A stretch of DNA of 64,000 bases from Paenisporosarcina macmurdoensis (lineage in GTDB: Bacteria > Bacillota > Bacilli > Bacillales_A > Planococcaceae). This document shows, piece by piece, positions 26,274-34,179 of this stretch; positions within the stretch are counted from its first letter, which is position 1; every line of letters starts with the position of its first letter. The position numbers and the translations under genes are program-made. Location: the NCBI RefSeq assembly GCF_042658845.1, contig NZ_JBHSRI010000009.1, forward strand, positions 180,232-244,231, in the 5' to 3' direction. The notes beneath the pieces are model-generated. The model was given only the letters and a program-made list of their open reading frames with translations, was not told where the DNA came from and searched no databases.

Positions 26274-27197
26274 ATGACAACGAAACCAACACATATCCGT
26301 AAACCTGCTTGGTTAAAAATTAAATTAAATACGAACGACAATTACAAGGGTCTAAAAAAAATAATGCGTGAAAATAATTTGAATACAGTTTGTGAAGAAG
26401 CTAAGTGTCCGAATATTCATGAATGTTGGGGCACTCGACGTACTGCAACTTTCATGATTCTTGGTGCTATTTGTACAAGAGCATGTCGTTTTTGTGCAGT
26501 TAAAACTGGATTACCGAATGAACTTGATTTAGGTGAACCAGAACGCGTTGCTGACTCTGTTGTATTAATGAATCTAAAACATGTCGTAGTAACCGCTGTT
26601 GCCCGTGACGATCTAAAAGATGGTGGAGCAGCAGTCTTTGCTGAAACTGTCCGTGCAATTCGTCGTAAAAACCCATTCACCACCATTGAAGTTCTACCTT
26701 CTGATATGGGTGGAATTGAAGAGAATATACAGATGTTAATGGATGCAAAACCAGATATCTTAAATCACAATATCGAAACCGTTCGTCGTTTAACACCAAG
26801 AGTTAGAGCTCGTGCAAAATACGATCGATCTCTTGAGCTTTTACGCAGGTCTAAAGAAATGCAACCTGACATTCCCACAAAATCTTCTTTAATGGTGGGA
26901 CTTGGTGAAACGAAGGAAGAAATTATCGAAGTTATGGATGATTTACGTGCAAACGACGTGGATATTATGACGATCGGCCAATACTTGCAGCCTTCGAAAA
27001 AACATTTAGTCGTCCAAAAATATTACTCTCCACTAGAGTTTGGAGAACTTCGTAAAATTGCTATGTCTAAAGGATTCAATCATTGTGAAGCAGGTCCATT
27101 AGTACGTAGTAGTTACCATGCGGATGAGCAAGTAAATGCAGCTGCAAAAGAAAAACAGCGTCTTGGTGATGAGCAATTAGCTCTCACAACGAGTTGA
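26274..27197 (+). CDS. lipA: Lipoyl synthase
   Basis: The 307-residue radical-SAM enzyme inserts two sulfur atoms into octanoyl groups carried by GcvH or E2 proteins. Auxiliary cluster cysteines are Cys40, Cys45 and Cys51; the radical-SAM cluster uses Cys67, Cys71 and Cys74 (CTRACRFC). The C-terminal RSSYHA carries the serine that ligates the auxiliary cluster. GAGGTGG at 26261-26267 sets the ATG. Octanoyl groups would come through GcvH (4665), and the sacrificed cluster is rebuilt by carriers such as YutI. Confidence 0.97.
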   Translation: MTTKPTHIRKPAWLKIKLNTNDNYKGLKKIMRENNLNTVCEEAKCPNIHECWGTRRTATFMILGAICTRACRFCAVKTGLPNELDLGEPERVADSVVLMNLKHVVVTAVARDDLKDGGAAVFAETVRAIRRKNPFTTIEVLPSDMGGIEENIQMLMDAKPDILNHNIETVRRLTPRVRARAKYDRSLELLRRSKEMQPDIPTKSSLMVGLGETKEEIIEVMDDLRANDVDIMTIGQYLQPSKKHLVVQKYYSPLEFGELRKIAMSKGFNHCEAGPLVRSSYHADEQVNAAAKEKQRLGDEQLALTTS

Positions 27198-27211
27198 TGG
27201 AGAGTGAATTC

Positions 27212-27565
27212 ATGATTACAATTGATCGCTGGGAATACGAGGTAATTACTGATTACCGTGAAGCTTTTAAAGAAGAAGCTGTTCAAGAACGTTACAGTGA
27301 AATTTTGAACAAATATGACTACATTCTTGGTGACTGGGGTTATGGACAACTTCGGTTAAAAGGATTTTTTGATGATAAAAACCAAAAGGCTACATACGAT
27401 ACCAAAGTAAGTACATTACAAGATTATTTATATGAGTATTGTAATTTTGGATGCGCCTATTTTATATTAAAAAAATTCGGTCCAGCAAAACCTGTTGAAA
27501 CACCGATTGAACCAGTAGAAATCCCACAAGAAGAAGGCCTCGATTCAGATGTTCAATCATCTTAA
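27212..27565 (+). CDS. yutD: YutD family protein (DUF1027)
   Basis: The 117-residue cytosolic protein starts with the conserved WEYEVITDYREAF and has the central ILGDWGYGQLRLKGFFDD. The C-terminal tail is acidic and proline-rich (PVETPIEPVEIPQ). GGAGAG precedes the ATG at 27212; the frame also opens earlier, overlapping lipA, but without a site. It directly follows lipA, as in B. subtilis. Function is not known. Confidence 0.85.
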   Translation: MITIDRWEYEVITDYREAFKEEAVQERYSEILNKYDYILGDWGYGQLRLKGFFDDKNQKATYDTKVSTLQDYLYEYCNFGCAYFILKKFGPAKPVETPIEPVEIPQEEGLDSDVQSS

Positions 27566-27576
27566 TCGAGGTTTTT
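27538..27576 (+). terminator. Intrinsic terminator overlapping the end of yutD
   Basis: CCTCGATT pairs with AATCGAGG around an internal AGATG/CATCT stem; five T residues follow. The 5' arm lies in the last codons of yutD. Confidence 0.85.
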
Positions 27577-27666
27577 CCTTTGCGTCGAAGCCATTTAGCT
27601 TCAAAGATTATGATAGTATTGAAGCATAATAAAAATAATATTAAACCCATAAAGTGAGGGATACCT

Positions 27667-28119
27667 ATGTATTTTGTAGATCGTAAAAAAATTACTACGA
27701 CAGTAACATATATGAAATCAATTGTAGATTTAATAGAAAAATCACCTGATTTAACTTCAAGTGAGGTTGGGAAATTAGCACTTGAGCGTAGTGCGCAGAA
27801 TATCATTGAATCGATAATTGATGTAGGAAATTCAATGATTGATGGCTTTATTATGCGTGATCCAGGAAGCTATGATGATATTATCGATATTTTGACCGAT
27901 GAAAAAGTAATTACAGCAGAAATGGACGGACCATTTAAAGAAGTGTTAGGTCTTCGGAAAATGCTTGTTAGAGATTTCATGAGTGTAAATCATCAACAAA
28001 TAGCTACTGTTCTGCATAATAATTTAGACGTATTAAAACAATTCCCTGAAAATATTGAGCACTACTTAACGCATGAACTAGGGCCAGTGTCTGCATTTTT
28101 ACCTGAGGAGCAGGTATGA
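27667..28119 (+). CDS. yutE: DUF86 / HepT-like protein (YutE-like)
   Basis: The 150-residue all-helical protein belongs to the DUF86 (HEPN superfamily) group. The helix that in HepT toxins carries the RNase motif RxxxxHxY reads RKMLVRDF here, with Arg in place of the catalytic His and Phe in place of Tyr. No MntA-type nucleotidyltransferase antitoxin lies beside it. It is therefore unlikely to be an active toxin. Its stop overlaps the yutF start by four bases (ATGA), so it is coupled to the phosphatase gene. The same order exists in B. subtilis. Confidence 0.85.
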   Translation: MYFVDRKKITTTVTYMKSIVDLIEKSPDLTSSEVGKLALERSAQNIIESIIDVGNSMIDGFIMRDPGSYDDIIDILTDEKVITAEMDGPFKEVLGLRKMLVRDFMSVNHQQIATVLHNNLDVLKQFPENIEHYLTHELGPVSAFLPEEQV

Positions 28120-28877
28120 AAACGTACAAAGCATATTGTATTGATTTAGATGGAACAGTCTACCGTGGAAAAGAACCCATCCTCGAAACTGTTCAATTTA
28201 TTCATCATTTACAACAACATAATATTGAACCCTTTTTTGTGACGAATAATGCATCTCAGACAGCGGATCAAGTGAAGGCAAAACTAAAAGGGTTTGGCAT
28301 AGAAGCTAAACGAAGTCACATTATGACATCAGCTATGGCAGCAGCAAAATACATTGTTTTGCATTACCCAGACGTTTCAGTTTCGATGATAGGGGAAAGT
28401 GGTTTAAGAGAAGCTCTAGTTGAAAACGGTGTGAAAATTGTTGAATCTTCAACAGATGTATTTGTGATGGGAATTGATCGGGATATTACATACGAAAAAC
28501 TTGCGCAAGCATGTTTGGATATTCGAAAAGGTGCAGTGTTTATTTCTACGAACAGCGACCGTGCATTTCCAAGTGAAAGAGGATTACTGCCAGGGAATGG
28601 TGCGTTTACGACGCTTGTTCAAACTTCTACTGGTGTTGATCCAATATTTATTGGGAAACCTGGAGGACAGATGCTTGAGATTATTCAACAAGAACATCAA
28701 TTTGCTAAAGAAGATATGGTGATGATTGGAGATAATTATGATACCGACATTTTGGCAGGGATTTGGTTTGGGATAGATACCATTCATGTGAATTCTGGTG
28801 TAACGTCAACAGAAGATGTCTTATCAAAACCTTTTCCTCCCACTTTAACACTTGACAATTTGCTCGAAATTCTATAA
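28116..28877 (+). CDS. yutF: HAD-IIA family phosphatase (YutF / NagD-like)
   Basis: The 253-residue enzyme has the HAD motif DLDGTVYRG with nucleophile Asp10 and acid Asp12, motif II FVTNNASQ, and motif III/IV MIGDNYDTDILAG. The class IIA cap gives specificity for small phosphates; in B. subtilis YutF is a low-specificity sugar/nucleotide phosphatase. It overlaps yutE by four bases and no separate promoter is visible. Confidence 0.92.
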   Translation: MKTYKAYCIDLDGTVYRGKEPILETVQFIHHLQQHNIEPFFVTNNASQTADQVKAKLKGFGIEAKRSHIMTSAMAAAKYIVLHYPDVSVSMIGESGLREALVENGVKIVESSTDVFVMGIDRDITYEKLAQACLDIRKGAVFISTNSDRAFPSERGLLPGNGAFTTLVQTSTGVDPIFIGKPGGQMLEIIQQEHQFAKEDMVMIGDNYDTDILAGIWFGIDTIHVNSGVTSTEDVLSKPFPPTLTLDNLLEIL

Positions 28878-28904
28878 AAAAAGGAGCTGCATAATAGCAG
28901 CCCC
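28875..28904 (-). terminator. Terminator for yuzB (minus), perhaps shared with yutF
   Basis: On the minus strand GGGGCTGC pairs with GCAGCTCC and runs into seven T residues. In the plus direction the T-run is poor. Confidence 0.8.
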
Positions 28905-28910
28905 GATCTT

Positions 28911-29147
28911 TTAGAAAAGTGGATTTTCATCTATATACTCATAAATCTTCTTCGTTAGTTCATCTGGAGAATCTGCTTGCACGACATCACCATTTACAAC
29001 TGCAAAAAAAGATTCTGCACATTTTGTACAATAACTTAAACAACCATACTCTAGAACGTCTAAATTTGGATCACGGTCTAGTTCTTCAAACGTTTTTTGT
29101 GATCCATTTGCCAAATTACTGACACAAAATTCTACCATAGGATTCAC
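28911..29147 (-). CDS. yuzB: DUF1450 family protein (YuzB-like)
   Basis: The 78-residue protein has the signature VEFCVSNL, DVLEYGCLSYC and the later CAES, giving a set of four cysteines (two in a YCTKC unit) that suggests metal or cluster binding. The GTG at 29147 is chosen because GAGGTG lies six bases upstream and the family begins MNPM; the GTG at 29156 overlaps the site. It diverges from yutJ. Function unknown; the neighbourhood is rich in iron-sulfur carriers. Confidence 0.85.
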   Translation of the reverse strand: MNPMVEFCVSNLANGSQKTFEELDRDPNLDVLEYGCLSYCTKCAESFFAVVNGDVVQADSPDELTKKIYEYIDENPLF

Positions 29148-29212
29148 GTTCTTCACCTCGCTACATCGACATGCTACTCCTTTTTTTTTCGTTCGTCAAA
29201 TCGAGTGACTTA

Positions 29213-29230
29213 TTGTGAAACATCTCACAA
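29213..29230. promoter_or_regulatory. Rex-like operator
   Basis: TTGTGAAACATCTCACAA is an 18-base near-palindrome that differs at one position from the form TTGTGAA-N4-TTCACAA bound by the NADH-sensing repressor Rex. It overlaps the -35 box of the yutJ promoter. Confidence 0.75.
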
Positions 29231-29241
29231 TGATTTATACT
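29213..29241 (+). promoter_or_regulatory. Sigma-A promoter of yutJ
   Basis: TTGTGA (29213-29218) and TATACT (29236-29241) are 17 bases apart, and the -35 box lies inside the Rex-like site. Confidence 0.65.
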
Positions 29242-29288
29242 AACTACGTAGAGAATGACTGTATATAAAATGCTCAAGGGAGATTTTT

Positions 29289-30356
29289 ATGAAAAATTTA
29301 GTATTGCTAGGTGGCGGATACGGTAACATGCGAGTGTTACTTCGTTTACTGCCAAATAATTTACCAGAAGATATACAAATTACTTTAATCGATCGTACAC
29401 CTTTCCATAGTTTAAAAACAGAGTTTTATGCTTTAGCTGCAGGAACAGTTCCTGACCAAGAAGTTCGTGTATCTTATCCAGAACATGAGCGGTTGAAAAT
29501 GGTTTATGGGGAAGTTGTTGAAATTAACTGTGCAGATAAAGTGGTCGTCCTTTCAGACGAAACTAGAATACCTTATGACGATGTAATCATTGGACTTGGC
29601 TGTGAAGATAAATATCACGATGTCCCAGGTGCGGATGAATTCACTTACAGCATTCAAACAATTGGACGTTCTCGTGAAACCTTTAATAAGTTGTGTGGGT
29701 TGCCGTCAGGTTCTGTTGTTGGGATTGTAGGAGCGGGATTAAGCGGAATTGAACTTGCAAGTGAATTGCGCGAATCACGTCCAGATTTAGGCATTAAATT
29801 ATTCGACCGTAGTCCTCGTATTTTGCGAGACTTTCCAGAACGTTTAAGTAATTTCGTGAAAAAATGGTTTGATAAGCACAACGTAGATGTGGTCAGTAAT
29901 TCAAACATTACAAAAGTAGAGCCAAAAGTATTACACAACCACGAAGAGACCATTGCTGTAGATGCTGTGGTTTGGACTGCTGGTATTCAACCAGTTGCAC
30001 CTGTTCGTAACTTGAACACTGAGACAGATTCAATTGGTCGAGTGGTATTATCTCAATACCATAGCCTACCTGATGATGAAAATGTCTATGTCGTTGGTGA
30101 CTGTGCAGCATTACCATATGCGCCAAGTGCACAAGTAGCCGAAGAACAAGCTGAACAAATTGTTCAAGTACTCCAAGCACGTTGGAAAGGCAAAGAACTT
30201 CCTGAAAAAATGCCGGAAATAAAGCTAAAAGGATTCTTGGGATCTTTAGGGAAGAAGCAAGGGTTTGCCTATTTAGCAGACCGTACAGTTACTGGTCGTA
30301 TCGCTAGGTTAATGAAATCTGGTGTGTTGTGGATGTATAAGTGGCACAATGGGTGA
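29289..30356 (+). CDS. yutJ: Type-II NADH dehydrogenase-like oxidoreductase (YutJ)
   Basis: The 355-residue FAD protein has two Rossmann motifs: LLGGGYGNMRVL at the N-terminus (FAD) and GIVGAGLSGIELASEL at about residues 141-156 (NADH), then VYVVGDCAALP (FAD). It lacks a clear transmembrane helix, as NDH-2 enzymes attach peripherally. It would oxidise NADH and pass electrons to menaquinone without pumping ions. A Rex-like operator upstream suggests induction when NADH is high. A second paralogue (ndh) lies 1.5 kb downstream. Confidence 0.9.
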   Translation: MKNLVLLGGGYGNMRVLLRLLPNNLPEDIQITLIDRTPFHSLKTEFYALAAGTVPDQEVRVSYPEHERLKMVYGEVVEINCADKVVVLSDETRIPYDDVIIGLGCEDKYHDVPGADEFTYSIQTIGRSRETFNKLCGLPSGSVVGIVGAGLSGIELASELRESRPDLGIKLFDRSPRILRDFPERLSNFVKKWFDKHNVDVVSNSNITKVEPKVLHNHEETIAVDAVVWTAGIQPVAPVRNLNTETDSIGRVVLSQYHSLPDDENVYVVGDCAALPYAPSAQVAEEQAEQIVQVLQARWKGKELPEKMPEIKLKGFLGSLGKKQGFAYLADRTVTGRIARLMKSGVLWMYKWHNG

Positions 30357-30362
30357 TGAATA

Positions 30363-30406
30363 GAAGAAGACCTAGAAGTAAAACATAACTTCTAGGTCTT
30401 CTTTTT
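30363..30406 (+). terminator. Intrinsic terminator after yutJ
   Basis: AGAAGACCTAGAAGT pairs with ACTTCTAGGTCTTCT, followed by T residues. Confidence 0.95.
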
Positions 30407-30443
30407 AGTATGATATATGGTGCAAGGATGGAATGAGCTTTTA

Positions 30444-30776
30444 TTAAGATGAGCTACTAGTAAAACCATTTTTCTCAAGTTCTGCGAAAACGGGATTAAG
30501 TTGAATATTACCTTCACCAACCACTTCGCCTTCAATCATGACGAGAGGGTAAAAGAACTCATCCTCTAATACTCGATTGGCTATATCTTGCTGGCGTTCA
30601 TTATCAATTGGCCGTTGGATATCAATATAAGTTATTTTATACAGTTGATTTGGGTATTTACGATCGATAGCTGCTTGTAACCATTCATAGGTATCCTTAG
30701 AGGTGGGTGCATTTACACAACTTGCACATGCAATTTCAGCTCCGAAAATTTCAATTGAAAGTGTCTTTTTCTCCAT
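30444..30776 (-). CDS. yuzD: YuzD family thioredoxin-like protein (DUF1462)
   Basis: The 110-residue protein has a thioredoxin-type fold with the pair CASC at Cys17 and Cys20 (EIACASCVNAPTSKDTYEWL). Tail is serine-rich. AAAGGAG precedes the start on the minus strand, and it diverges from yutI with a shared 84-base promoter region. The family has no established activity; pairing with an Nfu-type carrier hints at a thiol-redox role in cluster handling, which is only an inference. Confidence 0.85.
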   Translation of the reverse strand: MEKKTLSIEIFGAEIACASCVNAPTSKDTYEWLQAAIDRKYPNQLYKITYIDIQRPIDNERQQDIANRVLEDEFFYPLVMIEGEVVGEGNIQLNPVFAELEKNGFTSSSS

Positions 30777-30860
30777 GGTTGTGATTCTCCTTTAGTATTA
30801 ACTGATGGATTTTTTCCTCTCTTCACATTATAATGATTATAAGGAAAGGAGTCGAAACAA

Positions 30861-31094
30861 ATGACTGATACAATGAACGAGCAAGTACAAGAAGTACTAG
30901 ATAAATTACGCCCATTCTTACTAAGAGATGGTGGAGACTGTGAGCTTGTTGATATCGAGGATGGCATCGTCAAACTTCGTCTTCTTGGCGCATGCGGAAG
31001 TTGTCCAAGTTCTACTATCACACTAAAAGCAGGTATTGAACGTGCACTTTTAGAAGAAGTTCCTGGTGTTATAGAAGTTGAACAGGTATTCTAA
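30861..31094 (+). CDS. yutI: Nfu-type iron-sulfur carrier (YutI)
   Basis: The 77-residue protein is a stand-alone NifU C-terminal domain. The CxxC that holds a [4Fe-4S] cluster between two monomers is Cys45 and Cys48 (GACGSCPSSTITL). It lacks the A-type N-terminal domain of NfuA. AAAGGAG precedes the ATG and a terminator follows. It would carry clusters from SufBCD to targets such as LipA. Confidence 0.93.
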   Translation: MTDTMNEQVQEVLDKLRPFLLRDGGDCELVDIEDGIVKLRLLGACGSCPSSTITLKAGIERALLEEVPGVIEVEQVF

Positions 31095-31111
31095 TAATTT
31101 TACTTTTGAAA

Positions 31112-31138
31112 ACGGAGCCTAAATAGGGCTCCTTTTCT
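31112..31138 (+). terminator. Intrinsic terminator after yutI
   Basis: GGAGCC pairs with GGCTCC across a 7-base loop, followed by TTTTCTT. Confidence 0.8.
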
Positions 31139-31261
31139 TATACATGTGCTACTTTCAATTATAACGAATAATATAAAGAAAAGAATGACTATTTTAAGGT
31201 GTCGTTCTTGTATGTGCACCATCTTAATTGTTATCATAGAAGGAGAAGGAAGGTGTAACGG

Positions 31262-31624
31262 ATGACGCAAATTGTCGAATTATCAGAAGCTGCAGCTTAC
31301 CAAGTGAAAGAAATGATGACCCACAATGAAGAGCAAGGCTCTTTTTTACGAGTAGCCGTTCATGGTGGCGGATGTAGTGGATTATCTTACGGGATGGGAT
31401 TTGAACGTGAGAAAAACGACACCGATACCATCTTAGAACAACATGGATTAACAATTTTGGTATCAAGTGAAGATCAAGCTATAATAAATGGTACTGTCAT
31501 CGATTATAAACAATCCTTGATGGGTGGCGGATTTACGATTGAAAACCCAAATGCTATCGCATCGTGTGGCTGTGGTTCTTCATTTACAACGGCAACAAAA
31601 AAAGGAACTCCAGAGAATTGTTAA
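31262..31624 (+). CDS. yutM: A-type iron-sulfur carrier (HesB/IscA/SufA family, YutM-like)
   Basis: The 120-residue protein has the three conserved cysteines of A-type carriers: Cys38 in GGGCSGL, then Cys102 and Cys104 in SCGCGSSF. It supplies the A-type component absent from the sufCDSUB operon. AAGGAAGGTG lies upstream of the ATG, and a terminator follows. A final Cys120 (PENC) is extra to the family pattern. Confidence 0.93.
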   Translation: MTQIVELSEAAAYQVKEMMTHNEEQGSFLRVAVHGGGCSGLSYGMGFEREKNDTDTILEQHGLTILVSSEDQAIINGTVIDYKQSLMGGGFTIENPNAIASCGCGSSFTTATKKGTPENC

Positions 31625-31650
31625 GACCGATTTATTTTCGGTCTTTTTTT
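31623..31650 (+). terminator. Intrinsic terminator after yutM
   Basis: AAGACCGA pairs with TCGGTCTT, followed by T residues. Confidence 0.85.
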
Positions 31651-31687
31651 CTGTAAATTCAAACCTTTTACACTTGACAAGTATGTA

Positions 31688-31716
31688 TTGAAATCAACAA
31701 TTAAAAGAGCTATTAT
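31688..31716 (+). promoter_or_regulatory. Sigma-A promoter of ndh
   Basis: TTGAAA (31688-31693) and TATTAT (31711-31716) are 17 bases apart. Confidence 0.6.
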
Positions 31717-31753
31717 AGAGTATAGTATATTTGTCGAAAAAGAGACAAATTCG

Positions 31754-31799
31754 CTTTAGTCTTTTGAAGTAGAGATACTTCTTTTTTCTTTGACTAAAG
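31754..31799 (+). promoter_or_regulatory. Nested leader hairpin before ndh
   Basis: An inner stem GAAGTA/TACTTC with a GAGA loop (31766-31781) is followed by six T residues like a short terminator. An outer stem CTTTAGTC/GACTAAAG (31754-31761 with 31792-31799) encloses it. Confidence 0.5.
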
Positions 31800-31834
31800 T
31801 GATGCATATAAAACTAACAAAGGTGGTTTCAATC

Positions 31835-33052
31835 TTGGTGAAAAGACCGACAATATTAGTATTAGGCGCCGGGTATGGTGGTTTATCAACAGTAGTTAAC
31901 TTACAGAAAAGCGTCGGTGTAGACGTTGCAGATATTACATTAATTAACCAAAATGATTACCACTATGAATCGACTTGGTTACATGAGGCTTCAGCGGGTA
32001 CTTTACGTCCAGATCAAGTGCGCTACGACATTGCAGATGTAATCAAAGCAGATAAAGTAAAATTTGTTAAAGCATCTGTAGAAGGCATCGACATTGCTGG
32101 TAAACAAGTAACAACTAATAATGGTGTATTTTCGTATGATTACTTAGTTATCGGTCTTGGATACGAAGGCGAAACTTTCGGTATTCCTGGTCTAGATAAA
32201 TACGCTTTATCTATTGCAAATGTAAAAGCAGCTCGTCATATCCGTGAACATATCGAATATCAATTCGCTACATGGTCAATGGACGAAGTGAAAGACGATA
32301 GTCGCTTAACAATTGTAGTTGGTGGTGCTGGATTTACAGGTATCGAATTCCTAGGTGAATTAGGTAACCGTGTACCGGAACTTTGCAAAGAGTTTGATGT
32401 ACCAAAAGAAAAAGTACGTGTTCTTTGTGTTGAAGCTGCTCCAATGGTATTGCCAGGATTCGATCCTGAATTGGTTGAATACGCAGTGGGTCACCTTCAA
32501 GCAAAAGGAATCGAATTCTCAATTGGTACTCCAGTTGTTGAAGCGACTCCAGAAGGCGTAAAAATTAAAAAAGGTGAAGACGAGTTTGAATTTGTGAAAG
32601 CTGGTACAGTTGTTTGGGCTGCAGGCGTTCGTGGAAACCGTTTAATCGAACAGACAGGCATTGAAAATATGCGTGCTCGCGTTAAAGTTGAAAAAGATAT
32701 GCGTGCTCCAGGTCACAATGATGTATTTATCGTTGGGGACTGTGCATTATTGATAAATGAAGAAATTAATCGTCCTTACCCACCTACAGCACAAATTGCT
32801 ATGCAACAAGGTGTTACAGTGGCTAAAAACTTACTTTCTCTAATAAATGGAGAAGAAACTGAAACATTCGTACCTGATTTAAAAGGTAGTGTTTGTTCAC
32901 TTGGTGAAGATGATGCAATTGGTGTTGTTTTCGGCAAAAAAGTAACGGGTGCTAAAGCTGCATTTATGAAGAAAATGGTAGATAACCGTGCTCTTTATAT
33001 GATGGGTGGACCTTCACTAGTTGTGAAAAAAGGTAAATTCAACGTTTTATAA
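31835..33052 (+). CDS. ndh: Type-II NADH dehydrogenase
   Basis: The 405-residue FAD enzyme has ILVLGAGYGGLS (FAD), TIVVGGAGFTGIEFLGELG (NADH) and VFIVGDCALL (FAD), with the C-terminal membrane-contact region AFMKKMVDNRALYMMGG. It matches the main B. subtilis Ndh (YumB/YjlD type) more closely than yutJ does. The start is TTG at 31835, eight bases after AAAGGTGG; the GTG one codon later is the alternative. The leader contains terminator-like hairpins, so expression may be controlled after initiation. Electron acceptor would be menaquinone. Confidence 0.92.
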   Translation: MVKRPTILVLGAGYGGLSTVVNLQKSVGVDVADITLINQNDYHYESTWLHEASAGTLRPDQVRYDIADVIKADKVKFVKASVEGIDIAGKQVTTNNGVFSYDYLVIGLGYEGETFGIPGLDKYALSIANVKAARHIREHIEYQFATWSMDEVKDDSRLTIVVGGAGFTGIEFLGELGNRVPELCKEFDVPKEKVRVLCVEAAPMVLPGFDPELVEYAVGHLQAKGIEFSIGTPVVEATPEGVKIKKGEDEFEFVKAGTVVWAAGVRGNRLIEQTGIENMRARVKVEKDMRAPGHNDVFIVGDCALLINEEINRPYPPTAQIAMQQGVTVAKNLLSLINGEETETFVPDLKGSVCSLGEDDAIGVVFGKKVTGAKAAFMKKMVDNRALYMMGGPSLVVKKGKFNVL

Positions 33053-33066
33053 AAGTAAGTTACATG

Positions 33067-33099
33067 CTCCCATCTGGAATTTCCAGGTGGGAGTTTTTT
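33067..33099 (+). terminator. Intrinsic terminator after ndh
   Basis: CTCCCATCTGG pairs with CCAGGTGGGAG, followed by six T residues. Confidence 0.95.
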
Positions 33100-33203
33100 G
33101 GTACTAATCAATAAACCTATAATTTGAATGGCTATAGAAGAAGAGCATAGACGTGCATCAAAGAGTTATAAGCATTATTTTTGGAATGAAGGGATGAAAC
33201 CTT

Positions 33204-33695
33204 ATGGCAAAAATAGAGAGAAGTAAGGTGTGGTTATGCGTTGCGGGCTTGGTCATCAACCATATTGGGGAGTGGCTCGTCGTAAAGAAACGGTATGGTG
33301 GACTTGAAGGGAAATGGTCATTTCCAGCTGGCTTTGTTGAACCTGGCGAAACAATGGATCAAGCGGTCGTCAGAGAAGTACAAGAAGAAACAGGAATCGA
33401 AATAATGGTAAAAGGTCTAATTGGTTTTCGAACAGGTGTCATTAGAGACGATATTAGTGATAACATGGCGATTTTTATATGTAGCACTAGCCATATTGAG
33501 CAATTACTCGTGCCGCAATTAAAAGAAGTATATGAAGCTCGTTGGATGAGTCCTATTACTTTAAGTCAAGATCCTCATGTTTCTGTCATGATTCATGAAA
33601 TGGCGAAAAAGACTTTAGGTGCTGCACTTCAAATAAATGAAGGTATTAATCCAGGAGATGTCTTTGGCTATACGAGCTATAAACTGTTTTTTTAA
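33204..33695 (+). CDS. NUDIX hydrolase
   Basis: The 163-residue protein has a perfect Nudix box at residues 43-65: Gly43, Glu49, Arg57-Glu58, Glu61-Glu62 and Gly64, spaced as in the consensus. It would hydrolyse a nucleoside-diphosphate-linked compound with Mg2+; a substrate cannot be chosen from sequence (ADP-ribose, NADH and oxidised nucleotides are all possible). It stands between ndh and yuiA with its own terminator. Confidence 0.92.
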   Translation: MAKIERSKVWLCVAGLVINHIGEWLVVKKRYGGLEGKWSFPAGFVEPGETMDQAVVREVQEETGIEIMVKGLIGFRTGVIRDDISDNMAIFICSTSHIEQLLVPQLKEVYEARWMSPITLSQDPHVSVMIHEMAKKTLGAALQINEGINPGDVFGYTSYKLFF

Positions 33696-33734
33696 AAGAT
33701 GTAGGAATCAAGAGGAAATTTAAGATAAGTAGAG

Positions 33735-33770
33735 AAAAAGCCTAATGTATTCGTTTACATTAGGCTTTTT
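33735..33770 (+). terminator. Intrinsic terminator after the NUDIX gene
   Basis: AAAAAGCCTAATGTA pairs with TACATTAGGCTTTTT. Confidence 0.95.
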
Positions 33771-33838
33771 ATCAGTTTACAGAAAATTTTGCATATGGTA
33801 TATTATCTGAAAATTAAGAATAAAAAGGAGACGGTCAA

Positions 33839-33964
33839 ATGACTACTTATAAAAAAGATGTTCAAACGAATCAATGTCCATATTGTAAAGGGAACGGATA
33901 TTTCCAACTACGTCTAGGCGGATCAGAAACATGCACTTGTTGTGCAGGTTCAGGAAGAAAATAA
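33839..33964 (+). CDS. yuiA: Small zinc-finger protein YuiA
   Basis: The 41-residue protein is a single DnaJ-type zinc ribbon: CPYCKGNGY (residues 13-21) and CTCCAGSG (32-39) give two CxxCxGxG units that can hold one zinc ion. AAAAGGAGA precedes the ATG and a terminator follows. It is too short for most gene callers. B. subtilis yuiA has the same place and motif; its role is unknown. Confidence 0.88.
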   Translation: MTTYKKDVQTNQCPYCKGNGYFQLRLGGSETCTCCAGSGRK

Positions 33965-33969
33965 TAGTC

Positions 33970-34009
33970 AAAAAAGTTTTTTCGGCTAATCACCGAGAAG
34001 ACTTTTTTA
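33970..34009 (+). terminator. Terminator after yuiA
   Basis: AAAAAAGT pairs with ACTTTTTT around an inner CGG/CCG stem. Confidence 0.65.
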
Positions 34010-34179
34010 TTTGTCAATTTGCGTGTTGATAAGATTGAAGATGTGGGGGTAGTTCATTAAAGATTTAGGTCTAAATTGACTCTGTAATTGTTACATATAT
34101 TTGAACAACGAACATGTACATTGAAAGGAGCAAACCAATCATGTAAACTGTTGAGAGTAAGCATGGAGGGAAGAATTCA

